Assembly: GCF_001698815.1 (NCBI RefSeq)
Contig: NZ_LGSI01000068.1
Span: forward strand, 493,999 to 557,998
DNA length: 64,000 nucleotides
From: Pseudomonas syringae
GTDB lineage: Bacteria; Pseudomonadota; Gammaproteobacteria; Pseudomonadales; Pseudomonadaceae
Direction of reading: 5' to 3'
Below the pieces are notes generated by a model that had not been told where the DNA came from, did no database searches, and worked only from the letters and a program-made list of their open reading frames with translations. The position numbers were made by a program, and so were the translations under genes. Below, piece by piece: positions 25,736 to 34,264 of the stretch. Numbering within the stretch: the stretch's first letter is position 1; each line of letters opens with the position of its first letter.

Positions 25736-26235
25736 CAGAAAGTATCCTCATCGAAAGACTGGGCGATCCGCAGAAAGGCCGCACCGCCAATTTCGTCGAA
25801 CGGGTCAAGCTCAAGCAGTTTTTCCAGCACCCGTCGGGCGTCGGCAACTTTTGCGCGACGCAGGCGGATCACCCCCATTGCTTTAAGGCTGAACAGGTAT
25901 AAGCGTTCGGCGCCATCACGGCGGCTCCAGTCAGCACTGTCAGGCCCCAAACGGCGATAGTTGCGACTGAATCCGGCGTTCGTGGCGGCGATGCGCAACG
26001 CCGCCCACACCGCCGCTTCAGCCTCAACGTAACGGCTGGCGACGAAGTAGAACTTGTACAAACCGATATGCGCGTCCGGCTCGGATGGCCAGCGTCTGCG
26101 CGCTTCCAGCAAGGAGGTCTCGACAACCTGCGGCGACTGGGCGCACAGCGCATGGTCAAGCAAATAACGCAGCCCCTGCGGTGTTTTGCTGGAGAAGTAC
26201 GCAAGCCGGGAACTGAGCAGCGACACGTCAGCCAT
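25735..26235 (-). CDS. TPR-like protein, paralogue of the nifW-linked one
   Basis: A 166-residue helical protein. It shares its layout with the 179-residue protein at 15940-16479: PDAHIGLYKFYFVASRYVEA matches NVLVGLYRFYYYQHRYQDA, and both end in a repeat like ARRVLEKLLELDPFDEIG. It stands just after the 2Fe-2S ferredoxin gene. It is probably a protein-binding helper in nitrogenase maturation. Confidence 0.7.
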   Translation of the reverse strand: MADVSLLSSRLAYFSSKTPQGLRYLLDHALCAQSPQVVETSLLEARRRWPSEPDAHIGLYKFYFVASRYVEAEAAVWAALRIAATNAGFSRNYRRLGPDSADWSRRDGAERLYLFSLKAMGVIRLRRAKVADARRVLEKLLELDPFDEIGGAAFLRIAQSFDEDTF

Positions 26236-26239
26236 TGCG

Positions 26240-26563
26240 TTACCAGATCTGCGCTGGAGTGAGTTTGTCCGCGTAGGGTTCGCCGCCCAGCAAGTGCTGC
26301 TCCACGATCAATTCAGCATCCTGCGGCTCGACCCAGCTGTACATGATCGAGCCGGGATAAATCAGCACATTGGCACCCGCCTGGCACGGGCCCAGACACC
26401 CGGTGCCGGTCAACGCCATGCGCCATTGCAGGTTGCGACGGATCAACGCCTGAGCAAAAGCATCGAACACCTTTTCGCCGCCCTTGGCGCCGCAACTGCC
26501 ACGCGGATGCCCCTCCTGGCGGCGCTGGGTACAGATGAAAATATGGAAATCGGGTTTGGCCAT
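26240..26563 (-). CDS. Thioredoxin-fold [2Fe-2S] ferredoxin (Shethna type)
   Basis: A 107-residue protein; the start at 26563 gives MAKPDFHIF, the usual N-terminus, and the upstream extension is non-coding. Cysteines lie in FICTQRR, RGSCGAKG and GTGCLGPCQAG, the pattern of thioredoxin-like 2Fe-2S ferredoxins known from Azotobacter and Clostridium. It may carry electrons or protect or tune nitrogenase. It lies between fdxB and the TPR gene. Confidence 0.85.
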   Translation of the reverse strand: MAKPDFHIFICTQRRQEGHPRGSCGAKGGEKVFDAFAQALIRRNLQWRMALTGTGCLGPCQAGANVLIYPGSIMYSWVEPQDAELIVEQHLLGGEPYADKLTPAQIW

Positions 26564-26591
26564 GATCGCTTCCTCACTCCTCAACAGACGG

Positions 26592-26885
26592 TCAGGCCGC
26601 TGCGGGCTGATGGGAATGACACTGCTTCGGGCAGACCCTGGAGCACGATGTACAGCCAATGCAGTCCAGACCGTTCTGGATGGTCATGACCTGCATTTCG
26701 TCATCGTCGTCGTAATCATCGTCCGCCTCGACCACGCTGCCGCGCTCCACCAAAGTGAAGACGTCCCGTGGGCAGACCTTGTAGCAACGTCCGCAACCGA
26801 TGCACTTTTGTGCATCCAGAGCAGTAATGAATTGCGGCGTCCACTCGGCTCCGCCCCGGGTAAGCCCGGTGATTGTTCCAGTCAT
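26592..26885 (-). CDS. fdxB: Nif-specific 2[4Fe-4S] ferredoxin III
   Basis: A 97-residue ferredoxin with two cluster motifs, CIGCGRCYKVCP near residue 28 and CIGCTSCSRVCP near residue 75. An acidic insert (EADDDYDDDDEMQ) lies between them, as in the nif-specific ferredoxin III family. It starts the run of six minus-strand genes down to 24199. No sigma-54 element is seen before it, so it may be read through from nifENX across the REP region. Confidence 0.9.
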   Translation of the reverse strand: MTGTITGLTRGGAEWTPQFITALDAQKCIGCGRCYKVCPRDVFTLVERGSVVEADDDYDDDDEMQVMTIQNGLDCIGCTSCSRVCPKQCHSHQPAAA

Positions 26886-26989
26886 GCCTTATCTCCTATC
26901 TCCCCCACGCCTTGAGCGCGGGGTACCCACGGTTTATATGTGTGTCGTCCCTGAATCTGTATTTTTTATGCCGGTCGCCGCCGACCAGA

Positions 26990-27270
26990 CAAAGATCGGT
27001 AGGAGCAACTGTCTTCATCCTGCCATTCGTCTGCGCCACTGAGTGCCTGGAGGCCGTCCCGTCCTCATCGCGGGCAAGCCCACTCCTACAGAAGAATGCG
27101 CTCGATTGTTGGAACGGGGCGGACGGCCAGTCCTTGCCCGCGATCGACTGCACAGCAGTCGCAGAACGCCAGACGCTGTTTTACTGGAAGAAACGTGAGC
27201 GTTGGTTCACGACCGCTACGGTCGGACGCGACCCCGGGCCGATCGCGGGCAAGCCCGCTCCAATTACACG
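26990..27270. repeat. Cluster of Pseudomonas REP sequences
   Basis: The intergenic 26886-27320 carries REP cores in both orientations: GTAGGAGCAACTG at 27000, ATCGCGGGCAAGCCCACTCC at 27068, TTGCCCGCGATCGACTGC at 27134 and GATCGCGGGCAAGCCCGCTC at 27241. This is a BIME-like array between the two halves of the nifEN-fdxB region, and no gene is seen within it. Confidence 0.8.
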
Positions 27271-27320
27271 GACCGTGTTTGCTGCGCGACAGCGCGGTAT
27301 CAGCGACATCGGGAAATCTC

Positions 27321-27533
27321 CTACTGATCTTTGCCAGCCCGGTCCAGCCGGGCTTTGGCGTCTGCCCAGTCCAGGCAAGCCTGATGGGTGTGCTGCGCCA
27401 GTTCCGGCAGCTCTGCATAGGCGCTGAGCAGGCGATCCTCGACCAAGTCGTGGATCTGCCCGGCCCAATCGCTGGCGATGCGTTTCTTCTGGCTGACTTC
27501 CTTCTGCAAAGCTTTCAGTTCTTCTTCACTCAT
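27321..27533 (-). CDS. Small nif protein of the DUF683/CCE_0567 family
   Basis: A 70-residue mostly helical protein: EEELKALQKEVSQKKRIASD then AELPELAQHTHQACLDWADA. The family is found after nifX and its partner in many diazotrophs. It lies 10 bp after the DUF269 gene. Its role is not established; a link to FeMo-cofactor assembly is inferred from context. Confidence 0.85.
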   Translation of the reverse strand: MSEEELKALQKEVSQKKRIASDWAGQIHDLVEDRLLSAYAELPELAQHTHQACLDWADAKARLDRAGKDQ

Positions 27534-27543
27534 GCCTGCGTCC

Positions 27544-28026
27544 TCAGAGTTCGGCCACGCTACGGTTTTCAGCGATCAGTCGGGTGGCCGTGCCCAGCGC
27601 CTTCTCGGACTCAACGATCAACGCTTCAAGGGACTCGAAGCCAAAACGGTGGACATCGCGCAACACCTTGTCCAGCGCCACCAGTTTGCCGACCAGGATC
27701 AACGCCCGGCCAAAGCCTTCATGGCTGATATTGATCATTGGCACCGCCATCAACCCGGTTTCGCGTTCGATCATCTGGGCGATGGCGTTGTAATAAGCCT
27801 TCACCCGCGCCAGCGTGGTTTCGTCCGGGTCACCGACCACTGGAATAAGGCGACGCCGTTCCTTGGTCAGGACAATCGGGTCGAGCACGCGGGCGTCGGT
27901 CCAGGTGTCGTAGGTGCCATAACTGTCCATGGCGCGCAGTTGCACCACCATCTGACGGATGACCGGCTGTTGCAGCGCCGGATCATCTTCGCTGAGCACC
28001 TGTGGCTGTTGCGGCTCTTGGTACAT
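27544..28026 (-). CDS. NifX-associated protein (DUF269)
   Basis: A 160-residue protein of the NifX-associated DUF269 family: QMVVQLRAMDSYGTYDTWTD near residue 25 and RLIPVVGDPDETTLARVKAY after it. It follows nifX by 29 bp, as in Azotobacter (orf5). It is thought to help FeMo-cofactor synthesis or transfer. Confidence 0.9.
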   Translation of the reverse strand: MYQEPQQPQVLSEDDPALQQPVIRQMVVQLRAMDSYGTYDTWTDARVLDPIVLTKERRRLIPVVGDPDETTLARVKAYYNAIAQMIERETGLMAVPMINISHEGFGRALILVGKLVALDKVLRDVHRFGFESLEALIVESEKALGTATRLIAENRSVAEL

Positions 28027-28055
28027 GTTATTTCCTCGTTTCTAATGGCTACAAC

Positions 28056-28532
28056 TTAGTCATCCCAGCCTTCGGCGGCCATGGCGTCGAAACGCTGCTG
28101 GCCTCCAGCCTGGGTACGTTGAATCGCTTTTGCCAGCCAGGTAGAAGGGCCAGCACGAAGTTCTGCTTGCAACGCCTGGATCAACTCGCCTATGCGCGCC
28201 GACTCGCCGACCTTTACCGGCTGCACGCCAATGGCAAGCAGCTGTCGCACTGCCGATGCGCCACAGGCGCGGCAATACACGGCGATGCAGCCATCAAGCA
28301 AATCGAGCTTGCTGAGCAGTTTGTCTTCGTTGCCGTCCTGCTCCTGATCGTCGAATTCAGCGAGCGACAACAGCTGCGCCCGCTCCAGGTTGACACCATA
28401 GATAACGAAGGCACGCGAGGAGCCAAAATGCTGATCGACCTGATCGCGGTCCGATGAAGCGAAGGCCACTTTCAGCAGCGTGCCGTCATCCTCGCCATCG
28501 AGGACTTGCAGTTGTCGAGTAGGGCTGGCCAT
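28056..28532 (-). CDS. nifX: NifX, FeMo-cofactor precursor carrier
   Basis: A 158-residue protein with the NifX cluster-binding domain: LKVAFASSDRDQVDQHFGSS near residue 20, CIAVYCRACGASAVRQLL and an IGELIQALQAEL helix. NifX binds NifB-co and the VK-cluster and exchanges them with NifEN. It lies 3 bp after nifN. The acidic insert DDQEQDGNEDKLL is typical. Confidence 0.94.
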   Translation of the reverse strand: MASPTRQLQVLDGEDDGTLLKVAFASSDRDQVDQHFGSSRAFVIYGVNLERAQLLSLAEFDDQEQDGNEDKLLSKLDLLDGCIAVYCRACGASAVRQLLAIGVQPVKVGESARIGELIQALQAELRAGPSTWLAKAIQRTQAGGQQRFDAMAAEGWDD

Positions 28533-28535
28533 GGC

Positions 28536-29912
28536 TCAGTGCCTCTTCTGGTTACGTTCGTCAGTGGGTTTCTGTGCGTAAATCGAGTGATACGCGGCGA
28601 TGCCCGAATGATGTTCGGTCAGCAGGTTGGCGATATCGAACAGTATCTGGCTGGTGCCGCGATAACCCAGCCAGCAACGTTGAAAGCCCCCCATCAAGTC
28701 GTACTGCGGAAAGCCCATGCGCAGCAGCGGTAGATCAAGACGCCGGGCGCAATCGAGTGCATGGCTGTTGCCCAGGATCAGTTGCGCCTGCTGCTCGCGG
28801 GCACTGTGTTCGAGGTCTTCGAGATCGCCGACCTGGATCTGTTCCAGGGGCGATGCCGCCAGTGAGGCTGAACGGGCCGGGACCACCGCACTCACGGTGC
28901 GCGCGCCCGTGCCGCGCAGCAGCGCATCGAAGCCGAGCAACAAATCCGGGTCGGCGGCAATCGCCACCCGTGCATCGCCGAGCATGAAGTGAGTGTCGAG
29001 CATGCAGTCCTGCAACTGCCGACGATGGCGCTGCCAACGCTCCGGGACCGGGTTGCCGCTGATCTCGGCCAGCGCCATCAACCAACCATCCACCGCATCC
29101 AGCCCGAGCAGCAAACCGAAGCGCCAATCCGGCACGCCGGTACGCGTGGCCAAGGCATCGGCCGCGCCATGCAGGCTCTGCCCGACCACCAACGTCGCAA
29201 TACTCAGCGGCGCGGTCGCTAGCTCAGTCAGGCTCAGCCCGCCGGTGGTCAGCGGGTTGAAATCGGCATCGTCCAGGTGCCCGTCCAGCGAGCCGGACAG
29301 ATCGGGAATCAGCAGCGGGCGCAAACCGAAACTTTCGATGCTGTCGCAGATAAACTCCAGATCGCCCGGCGTCAGATTGGCCGAACACAAGACGTTGACC
29401 TGACGCGGGCGTTGACCGGCGCGGCCCCGCTCATTTGGAATCAGGGTTTCGATAATGGCTTTGACCGCCGCCGCGAACCCGCTCTCGAAGCAACCGCTGA
29501 AATCCGGGGTGCTTACCGCCACCACCGCCACCTCGTTGTACTCCTCATACTCCTGGCGGAATTCGTGCACGGCCCGGGTCATGTCGCAGCCCTGGGTTTC
29601 CGCCAGGCCGGTGCTGACCAGGCCGATAATGGCTGGTTGCTGCTTTTCGCAAATCGTCTTCAGTGCTTCGATGATGTTTTCATCGGCGCCCATGACCGAG
29701 CTGACCTGATCCATGGCCGTGGTCTGCAAGGGCACCGGCTCGCGGAAATGGCGCACGAAGAACACCTTGGCGAACGCCGTGCAACCCGCCGAGCCGTGCA
29801 TCAACGGCATGCTGCGTTGCATGCCAAGGAATGCCAGCGCGGCACCCATGGTCTGGCTGGCCTTCAGCGGGCTGACGGCCAGGGCTTTCTTGCGGTTGAC
29901 TATCTCGGCCAT
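28536..29912 (-). CDS. nifN: FeMo-cofactor scaffold subunit NifN
   Basis: A 458-residue paralogue of NifK, matching Azotobacter in size. It starts MAEIVNRKKALAVSPLKASQ and has the cluster-binding FLGMQRSMPLMHGSAGCTAF region. With NifE it forms the scaffold on which NifB-co is matured by NifH. It lies 10 bp after nifE. Confidence 0.96.
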   Translation of the reverse strand: MAEIVNRKKALAVSPLKASQTMGAALAFLGMQRSMPLMHGSAGCTAFAKVFFVRHFREPVPLQTTAMDQVSSVMGADENIIEALKTICEKQQPAIIGLVSTGLAETQGCDMTRAVHEFRQEYEEYNEVAVVAVSTPDFSGCFESGFAAAVKAIIETLIPNERGRAGQRPRQVNVLCSANLTPGDLEFICDSIESFGLRPLLIPDLSGSLDGHLDDADFNPLTTGGLSLTELATAPLSIATLVVGQSLHGAADALATRTGVPDWRFGLLLGLDAVDGWLMALAEISGNPVPERWQRHRRQLQDCMLDTHFMLGDARVAIAADPDLLLGFDALLRGTGARTVSAVVPARSASLAASPLEQIQVGDLEDLEHSAREQQAQLILGNSHALDCARRLDLPLLRMGFPQYDLMGGFQRCWLGYRGTSQILFDIANLLTEHHSGIAAYHSIYAQKPTDERNQKRH

Positions 29913-29922
29913 GTCGCGCTCC

Positions 29923-31338
29923 TCAACCGTTGACGATTTGCGGATGCGCCAGAACCTGCGCAGTACCAGCCCACGGCGCAGGACGACGTACCGCCTCCCA
30001 GACCGGGCTTTCGATGGTCAGGCATAACTGGCGCACCAACTCCAGCATGCCGTCGTAACCGGCGTAGCCAAACTCGCGTTCCTGGTTGATATCCAGGAAC
30101 GGGATGCGCGCTTTCAGCGCGGTGTACATGTTGCGACCGCCCGCGATAAGAATGTCGGCGCGGTACTCGTCCACCGTCCTGAGCAGTGCTCGCGGATTGC
30201 CTTCCTCAAGCATCTTCACGTCGTCGCCCATCAGTTCGCGGATGCGCTCCTTGTCTTCCTCGGTGGACTTCTTGGTGCCGGTGGCGACCACCGTCATGCC
30301 CAGATCTTGCAAGGCAGAAATCACCGACCAGGATTTCACCCCGCCGGTATACAGCAGCACGCGTTTGTCATGCAGGCGGGCGCGCCAGGGTTCCAGCGCG
30401 GTGCGAATCTTTGCCTCCTCGCGAGCGATCAGCGCTTCGGTACGCGCGCTCAGGTCGTCGTCGCCGATCAACCGGGCGAAATCGCGCAGCGCTTGCGAGG
30501 TGTCGGTAATGCCGTAGAAACTGCCCTCGAACCACGGCGTGCCAAAACGCTCCTGCAACTTGCGCGCGACGTTGAGCATGGCCTTGGAGCAGACCATCAT
30601 GTTCACCTCGGCGGCGTGCATGCTCTGCACCTCGCGAAAGCGCGCATCGCCGGACAGCGTGCAGAGCACCCGCAGGCCCAGCTCGTCGAGCAGCGGCAAC
30701 ACATGCCAGAATTCACCGGCAATGTTGTATTCGCCGATCAGGTTCACATCGTGCACGCGGATACCTTCGCGCTGGCTCTGTGGCGGCAGTACATCCGGCT
30801 CCCGGGTGCCGATCACGTACTTGACCATCGCCTCTCCGGCAATGCGGTTGCCCAGGTTCTTGGTGCCATAGAAACCCGCCGCGTCCACCGGGACTACCGG
30901 CGTGGCGAACCGCTCACTGGCAGCCTTGCAGATCGCATCCACATCGTCACCTATCAGTGCCGGGACGCAGGTGTTGTAAACGAATACCGCTGGCGGCGCA
31001 TACGTCTCCACCGCCTGGCGGATGGCATGGAACAGGCGTTTCTCGGCGCGCCCCATGATCACGTCCTGCTCGGTCAGGTCGGTGGTCATGCCGATGCGGT
31101 ACAACTCTGGCCCGCTAGAGCGGGTGCCGCGGTTGTCCCAGGAACTCCCGGCACAGGCAATCGGCCCGTGGACGATATGCGCCACATCGGCAATGGGCAG
31201 CAATGCGATCTGCGCCCCATCGAAGGCACACCCCCCATCGGTGGCGCCCGGTGCGGGTTTAGCGCAGCCGGACTTCTCCTTCTTGTTATGGGTGCAGGCA
31301 GGTTCGTCGAGCAACTCGGCAATATTCTTGGCTTTCAT
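29923..31338 (-). CDS. nifE: FeMo-cofactor scaffold subunit NifE
   Basis: A 471-residue paralogue of NifD. The start at 31338 (MKAKNIAELLDEPAC) follows GGAGGGTGTG; the frame is open further upstream but lies in the promoter. Cluster-binding cysteines are in PACTHNKKEKSGCAKP, GPIACAGSSWDNRG and VYNTCVPALIGDD. It heads the nifENX run and has a sigma-54 element and a NifA-type site upstream. Confidence 0.96.
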   Translation of the reverse strand: MKAKNIAELLDEPACTHNKKEKSGCAKPAPGATDGGCAFDGAQIALLPIADVAHIVHGPIACAGSSWDNRGTRSSGPELYRIGMTTDLTEQDVIMGRAEKRLFHAIRQAVETYAPPAVFVYNTCVPALIGDDVDAICKAASERFATPVVPVDAAGFYGTKNLGNRIAGEAMVKYVIGTREPDVLPPQSQREGIRVHDVNLIGEYNIAGEFWHVLPLLDELGLRVLCTLSGDARFREVQSMHAAEVNMMVCSKAMLNVARKLQERFGTPWFEGSFYGITDTSQALRDFARLIGDDDLSARTEALIAREEAKIRTALEPWRARLHDKRVLLYTGGVKSWSVISALQDLGMTVVATGTKKSTEEDKERIRELMGDDVKMLEEGNPRALLRTVDEYRADILIAGGRNMYTALKARIPFLDINQEREFGYAGYDGMLELVRQLCLTIESPVWEAVRRPAPWAGTAQVLAHPQIVNG

Positions 31339-31400
31339 CGCACACCCTCCGGTCTTGGCGCATCGCGTAAACCAACTGACGCGACCTGTGAATGACCTTT

Positions 31401-31416
31401 TGCAATGCCTGTACCA
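31401..31416 (-). promoter_or_regulatory. Sigma-54 promoter of nifENX
   Basis: Minus strand TGGTACAGGCATTGCA, with exact -24/-12 spacing, 63 bp before nifE. Confidence 0.8.
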
Positions 31417-31479
31417 ACGCTTAATTTGTTGTTTTATATAAGGTTTTATAGAAACAGAATTGTCGTGAACATACCCGGA

Positions 31480-31495
31480 TGTCGGGTTTGCAACA
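31480..31495. promoter_or_regulatory. NifA upstream site of nifENX
   Basis: TGT-CGGGTTTGCA-ACA, an exact TGT-N10-ACA, 64 bp upstream of the nifE -24 element. It lies just after the chemoreceptor gene. Confidence 0.65.
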
Positions 31496-31564
31496 GACCG
31501 AGGGCGGATTGCAGCCATGGTTTGTCTTGGGGGAAGGCTTGCGCATGGCGTGGGTCGCCGGTAC

Positions 31565-33145
31565 TCAGCGCTGTTTCACCCAGAACTGATGGGTCAAGGC
31601 ATCAAGATTGGCGGTCAATCTGGCCATTTCTACGGCACTCTCGCGGTTGTTTTGCCCAGTCTTGACGTTCATATCAGCGGCGTCACGGATGCTGCTGATA
31701 CTGCGATTGATATTTTCGCTGGCCGCTCCCTGCTGCTCTACGGCTGCCGCTATTTGCCTGTTCATTTCATTGATTTCGTTCACCTGTCGGCCAATCCCGG
31801 ACAGCGCATCGGCTGCCTGTTGCGCACGACTGACACTCGCCTGGGCCTGCTCGCGACTTTTACCCATGACGCTCACCGCGCTATGCGCACCGGCCAGTAA
31901 TACGCCGATCATTTGTTGAATATCGGTAGTCGACTGGCGGGTCCGTGAGGCCAGCGCACGCACTTCGTCGGCAACGACAGCGAATCCCCGGCCTTGCTCC
32001 CCCGCACGAGCGGCCTCGATGGCAGCGTTGAGGGCCAGTAAATTAGTTTGCTCTGCGATACCCCGAATCACATCCAGCACTTTGGAAATAGCATGACTAT
32101 GGTTTTCCAACTCATGGATGACCTGTGCCGCCCGCTCGATATCGTCCTCAAGCTCGCTGATCGAGCCGCTGGTGTGAGCCATCAACTGTTGGCCGCTGAG
32201 GGTTTCATCGTCGGCTTTTCTCGCGGCGCCAGCAGCGCTTTGGGCATTGCTTGCCACTTGTTGGACGCTAACGACCATTTGGTTGATGGCGGTGGCGATT
32301 TGATCGGTTTCAGCGTGCTGCCTTGCGGTCAATTCGTTGCTGTCGTCGATCTGTTTCACCAGCAATTGGGCATAGGCCCCAAGGCCATTGGCCGAGTCCG
32401 CAATACGGCCTATCACTGAGCCGGTCTGCGCCTGTGCCATGCGCAAGGCAAAATCAAGTTGCCCGAACTCATCCAGGCTGGCGCTATAGAGCAGTTGACT
32501 CAAAGGATTGTCGGCAACGCTGCGCGTCATGCCCACTAAGGCGCCGAGGGGTGCCAGCAGTACCTTGATGCACAGCGCACTCAGTCCAGCCGCGAGCCCC
32601 GACATAAACAAGACGCTGCTCAATGGCAGAGAAAACAGGACAGCACCCGCCAGCAACGCCAGGACGATGACAAGACCGACCAGCAACGAGAGCTTTACCG
32701 TCAGGCCCAAGGCAAGGCGCCGGGTCAGGGGCCTGCTGCCCTCTCGCAACTGCGCGTACAGCTTTTCGGCCGCGAGCACTTGGACCTGGTCCGGCCTGGT
32801 GCGCACCGATTGGTATTCGACTGTCTGGCCGTTTTTGGCGATAGGCGTGACATAGGCGCTGACCCAGTAATGGTCGCCATTCTTGCAGCGGTTTTTTACC
32901 AGCCCCATCCAGGAAGACCCGGACTTGAGGGTCGCCCACATGTGTTTAAAGGCCGCATCAGGCATGTCTGGATGCCTGATGATGTTGTGGGGTTGCCCCA
33001 ACAACTCGGCTTCGGTAAAGCCGCTTATCCTGACGAAATCAGGATTGACGTAAGTAATGTTGCCCTGAATGTCAGTCGTAGACAGGATGTTGGCATCTGC
33101 GGGCAGCTCTATGAACTGTCCGGTTACGGGTTGATTGTGCCGCAT
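31565..33145 (-). CDS. Aer-like PAS chemoreceptor (redox/aerotaxis)
   Basis: A 526-residue chemoreceptor. An N-terminal PAS domain (ITYVNPDFVRISGFTEAELL, then IIRHPDMPDAAFKHMW) is of the FAD-binding Aer type. Two membrane segments follow near residues 150-200. The C-terminal signalling hairpin carries EQTNLLALNAAIEAARAGEQ and GRGFAVVADEVRALASRTRQ. No CheR/CheB tether motif is seen. It should steer the cell by redox state or oxygen, which suits a cell that must fix nitrogen at low oxygen. It lies between the nifENX promoter and lrv. Confidence 0.9.
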   Translation of the reverse strand: MRHNQPVTGQFIELPADANILSTTDIQGNITYVNPDFVRISGFTEAELLGQPHNIIRHPDMPDAAFKHMWATLKSGSSWMGLVKNRCKNGDHYWVSAYVTPIAKNGQTVEYQSVRTRPDQVQVLAAEKLYAQLREGSRPLTRRLALGLTVKLSLLVGLVIVLALLAGAVLFSLPLSSVLFMSGLAAGLSALCIKVLLAPLGALVGMTRSVADNPLSQLLYSASLDEFGQLDFALRMAQAQTGSVIGRIADSANGLGAYAQLLVKQIDDSNELTARQHAETDQIATAINQMVVSVQQVASNAQSAAGAARKADDETLSGQQLMAHTSGSISELEDDIERAAQVIHELENHSHAISKVLDVIRGIAEQTNLLALNAAIEAARAGEQGRGFAVVADEVRALASRTRQSTTDIQQMIGVLLAGAHSAVSVMGKSREQAQASVSRAQQAADALSGIGRQVNEINEMNRQIAAAVEQQGAASENINRSISSIRDAADMNVKTGQNNRESAVEMARLTANLDALTHQFWVKQR

Positions 33146-33247
33146 TCATGTGTACTCGTATCAGGCTCTCAGGGGACTCCCGTACAGGAGATGGCGTGCA
33201 TAAGGTGGTATGCAGGAGGTCGTCTCGATTGCATTCCCGCTGCGCAA

Positions 33248-33991
33248 CTAATTGAGAACACCCTCTAAACGTTGTGCTATTGCCATTTTTACTTCGGGGT
33301 CTTGCTCGTCCAGTTTGCGCAAGGCATCGAGGGAGGCGTTTTCCACAGCGGCCAGGCGCACGGTCCAATCGGAATCGTGGAGCAGATCAAGCACGTCATC
33401 GCCGCTGAGGCGCGCCGCGACCAAACGCCGAACTTCAGGTTCGGGGTCGGTGCTCATCAGCCCGAGGCTTTCTTCGGGCAGGCGCTGGGCAACGAATTTA
33501 CGCACCTGACGATCATCGTCGCGGATAAAGCGAAACAATCGGCCCGGCGCGATACGCTGCACGACGTAGGCGCGAACCAGATAGTCCGGGTCGCCAGCCA
33601 TCTGCTCCAGTTGTTCGACCGGCAGGCGGTCAGCGACGGTGATGCGCACTTCGCGGTCAGGGTCGTGCATCAGTTCGCCGAGCTGTTCGCGCGGCAGACG
33701 GTAGGCGACGGCGCGGCGTACCACTTCGTCTTCGTCCTGTTTGAGGTTGACCAGCCCCTCCACCGGGGCGTAGCGCACGGCGATGGCGCGGCGCTCCCAA
33801 AACGGATCAGCGAGATAACGCACGGCTATCTGCGGATTGTTGCGAAAGAAACGATCGATCTGCCGGCCGCTGTACACCGCCACACAGGTGTCGCCGGGGG
33901 TGCAGCGGCCGCTGAGCAGCAGGTTGCCGTGAAAACTGCAGGCGCGGCAGTCGGCAATCGGGGTGATGTCCGCAATCGGGTCGTCGGCCAT
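33248..33991 (-). CDS. Leucine-rich-repeat-variant Fe-S protein Lrv
   Basis: A 247-residue protein of the LRV family first seen in Azotobacter. An N-terminal four-cysteine motif (Cys15, 18, 30, 36; DCRACSFHG and GRCTPGDTCV) binds a 4Fe-4S cluster. About eight helical repeats of roughly 24 residues follow, for example DPDREVRITVADRLPVEQLE and DPDYLVRAYVVQRIAPGRLF. It lies 3 bp after the small protein gene. Its function is not known; the place in the nifH operon is conserved. Confidence 0.92.
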   Translation of the reverse strand: MADDPIADITPIADCRACSFHGNLLLSGRCTPGDTCVAVYSGRQIDRFFRNNPQIAVRYLADPFWERRAIAVRYAPVEGLVNLKQDEDEVVRRAVAYRLPREQLGELMHDPDREVRITVADRLPVEQLEQMAGDPDYLVRAYVVQRIAPGRLFRFIRDDDRQVRKFVAQRLPEESLGLMSTDPEPEVRRLVAARLSGDDVLDLLHDSDWTVRLAAVENASLDALRKLDEQDPEVKMAIAQRLEGVLN

Positions 33992-33994
33992 GGC

Positions 33995-34264
33995 TCAGTC
34001 CTCGATCACTTGGGCCAGGACGATGCCGGAGGCGGCTTCAAGGTCATTGGTGAGCACCGAGCAGTGGCTGCTGGAGTTGACCAGATAGACGTTGAAACCG
34101 GGGCAATGGGCAACCGGGCGGGCGTTGGCGACAATATCGTCGTCCATGCAGCAGGTGAAGTGCACGCCGGGCCAAGCGCCGCGCAAGCTGGCGAGCAGCG
34201 CATCGTCAAGCGGGCTGCGCTCGGCCTGGTTAATCACGTTATCAAGCAGGCTCTGTTCGATCAT
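33995..34264 (-). CDS. Small nif protein (DUF6129-like)
   Basis: An 89-residue protein found between nifY and lrv, as in Azotobacter (orf1). The ATG at 34264 overlaps the nifY stop (ATGA); an in-frame ATG at 34276 is the alternative. It has the segment CMDDDIVANARPVAHCPGFN with two cysteines and an acidic C-terminus. The role is unknown. Confidence 0.75.
   Translation of the reverse strand: MIEQSLLDNVINQAERSPLDDALLASLRGAWPGVHFTCCMDDDIVANARPVAHCPGFNVYLVNSSSHCSVLTNDLEAASGIVLAQVIED

Noticed and set aside
30307..31395. 362-codon plus-strand frame opposite nifE
   Set aside because: Antisense shadow; nifE is certain on the other strand.
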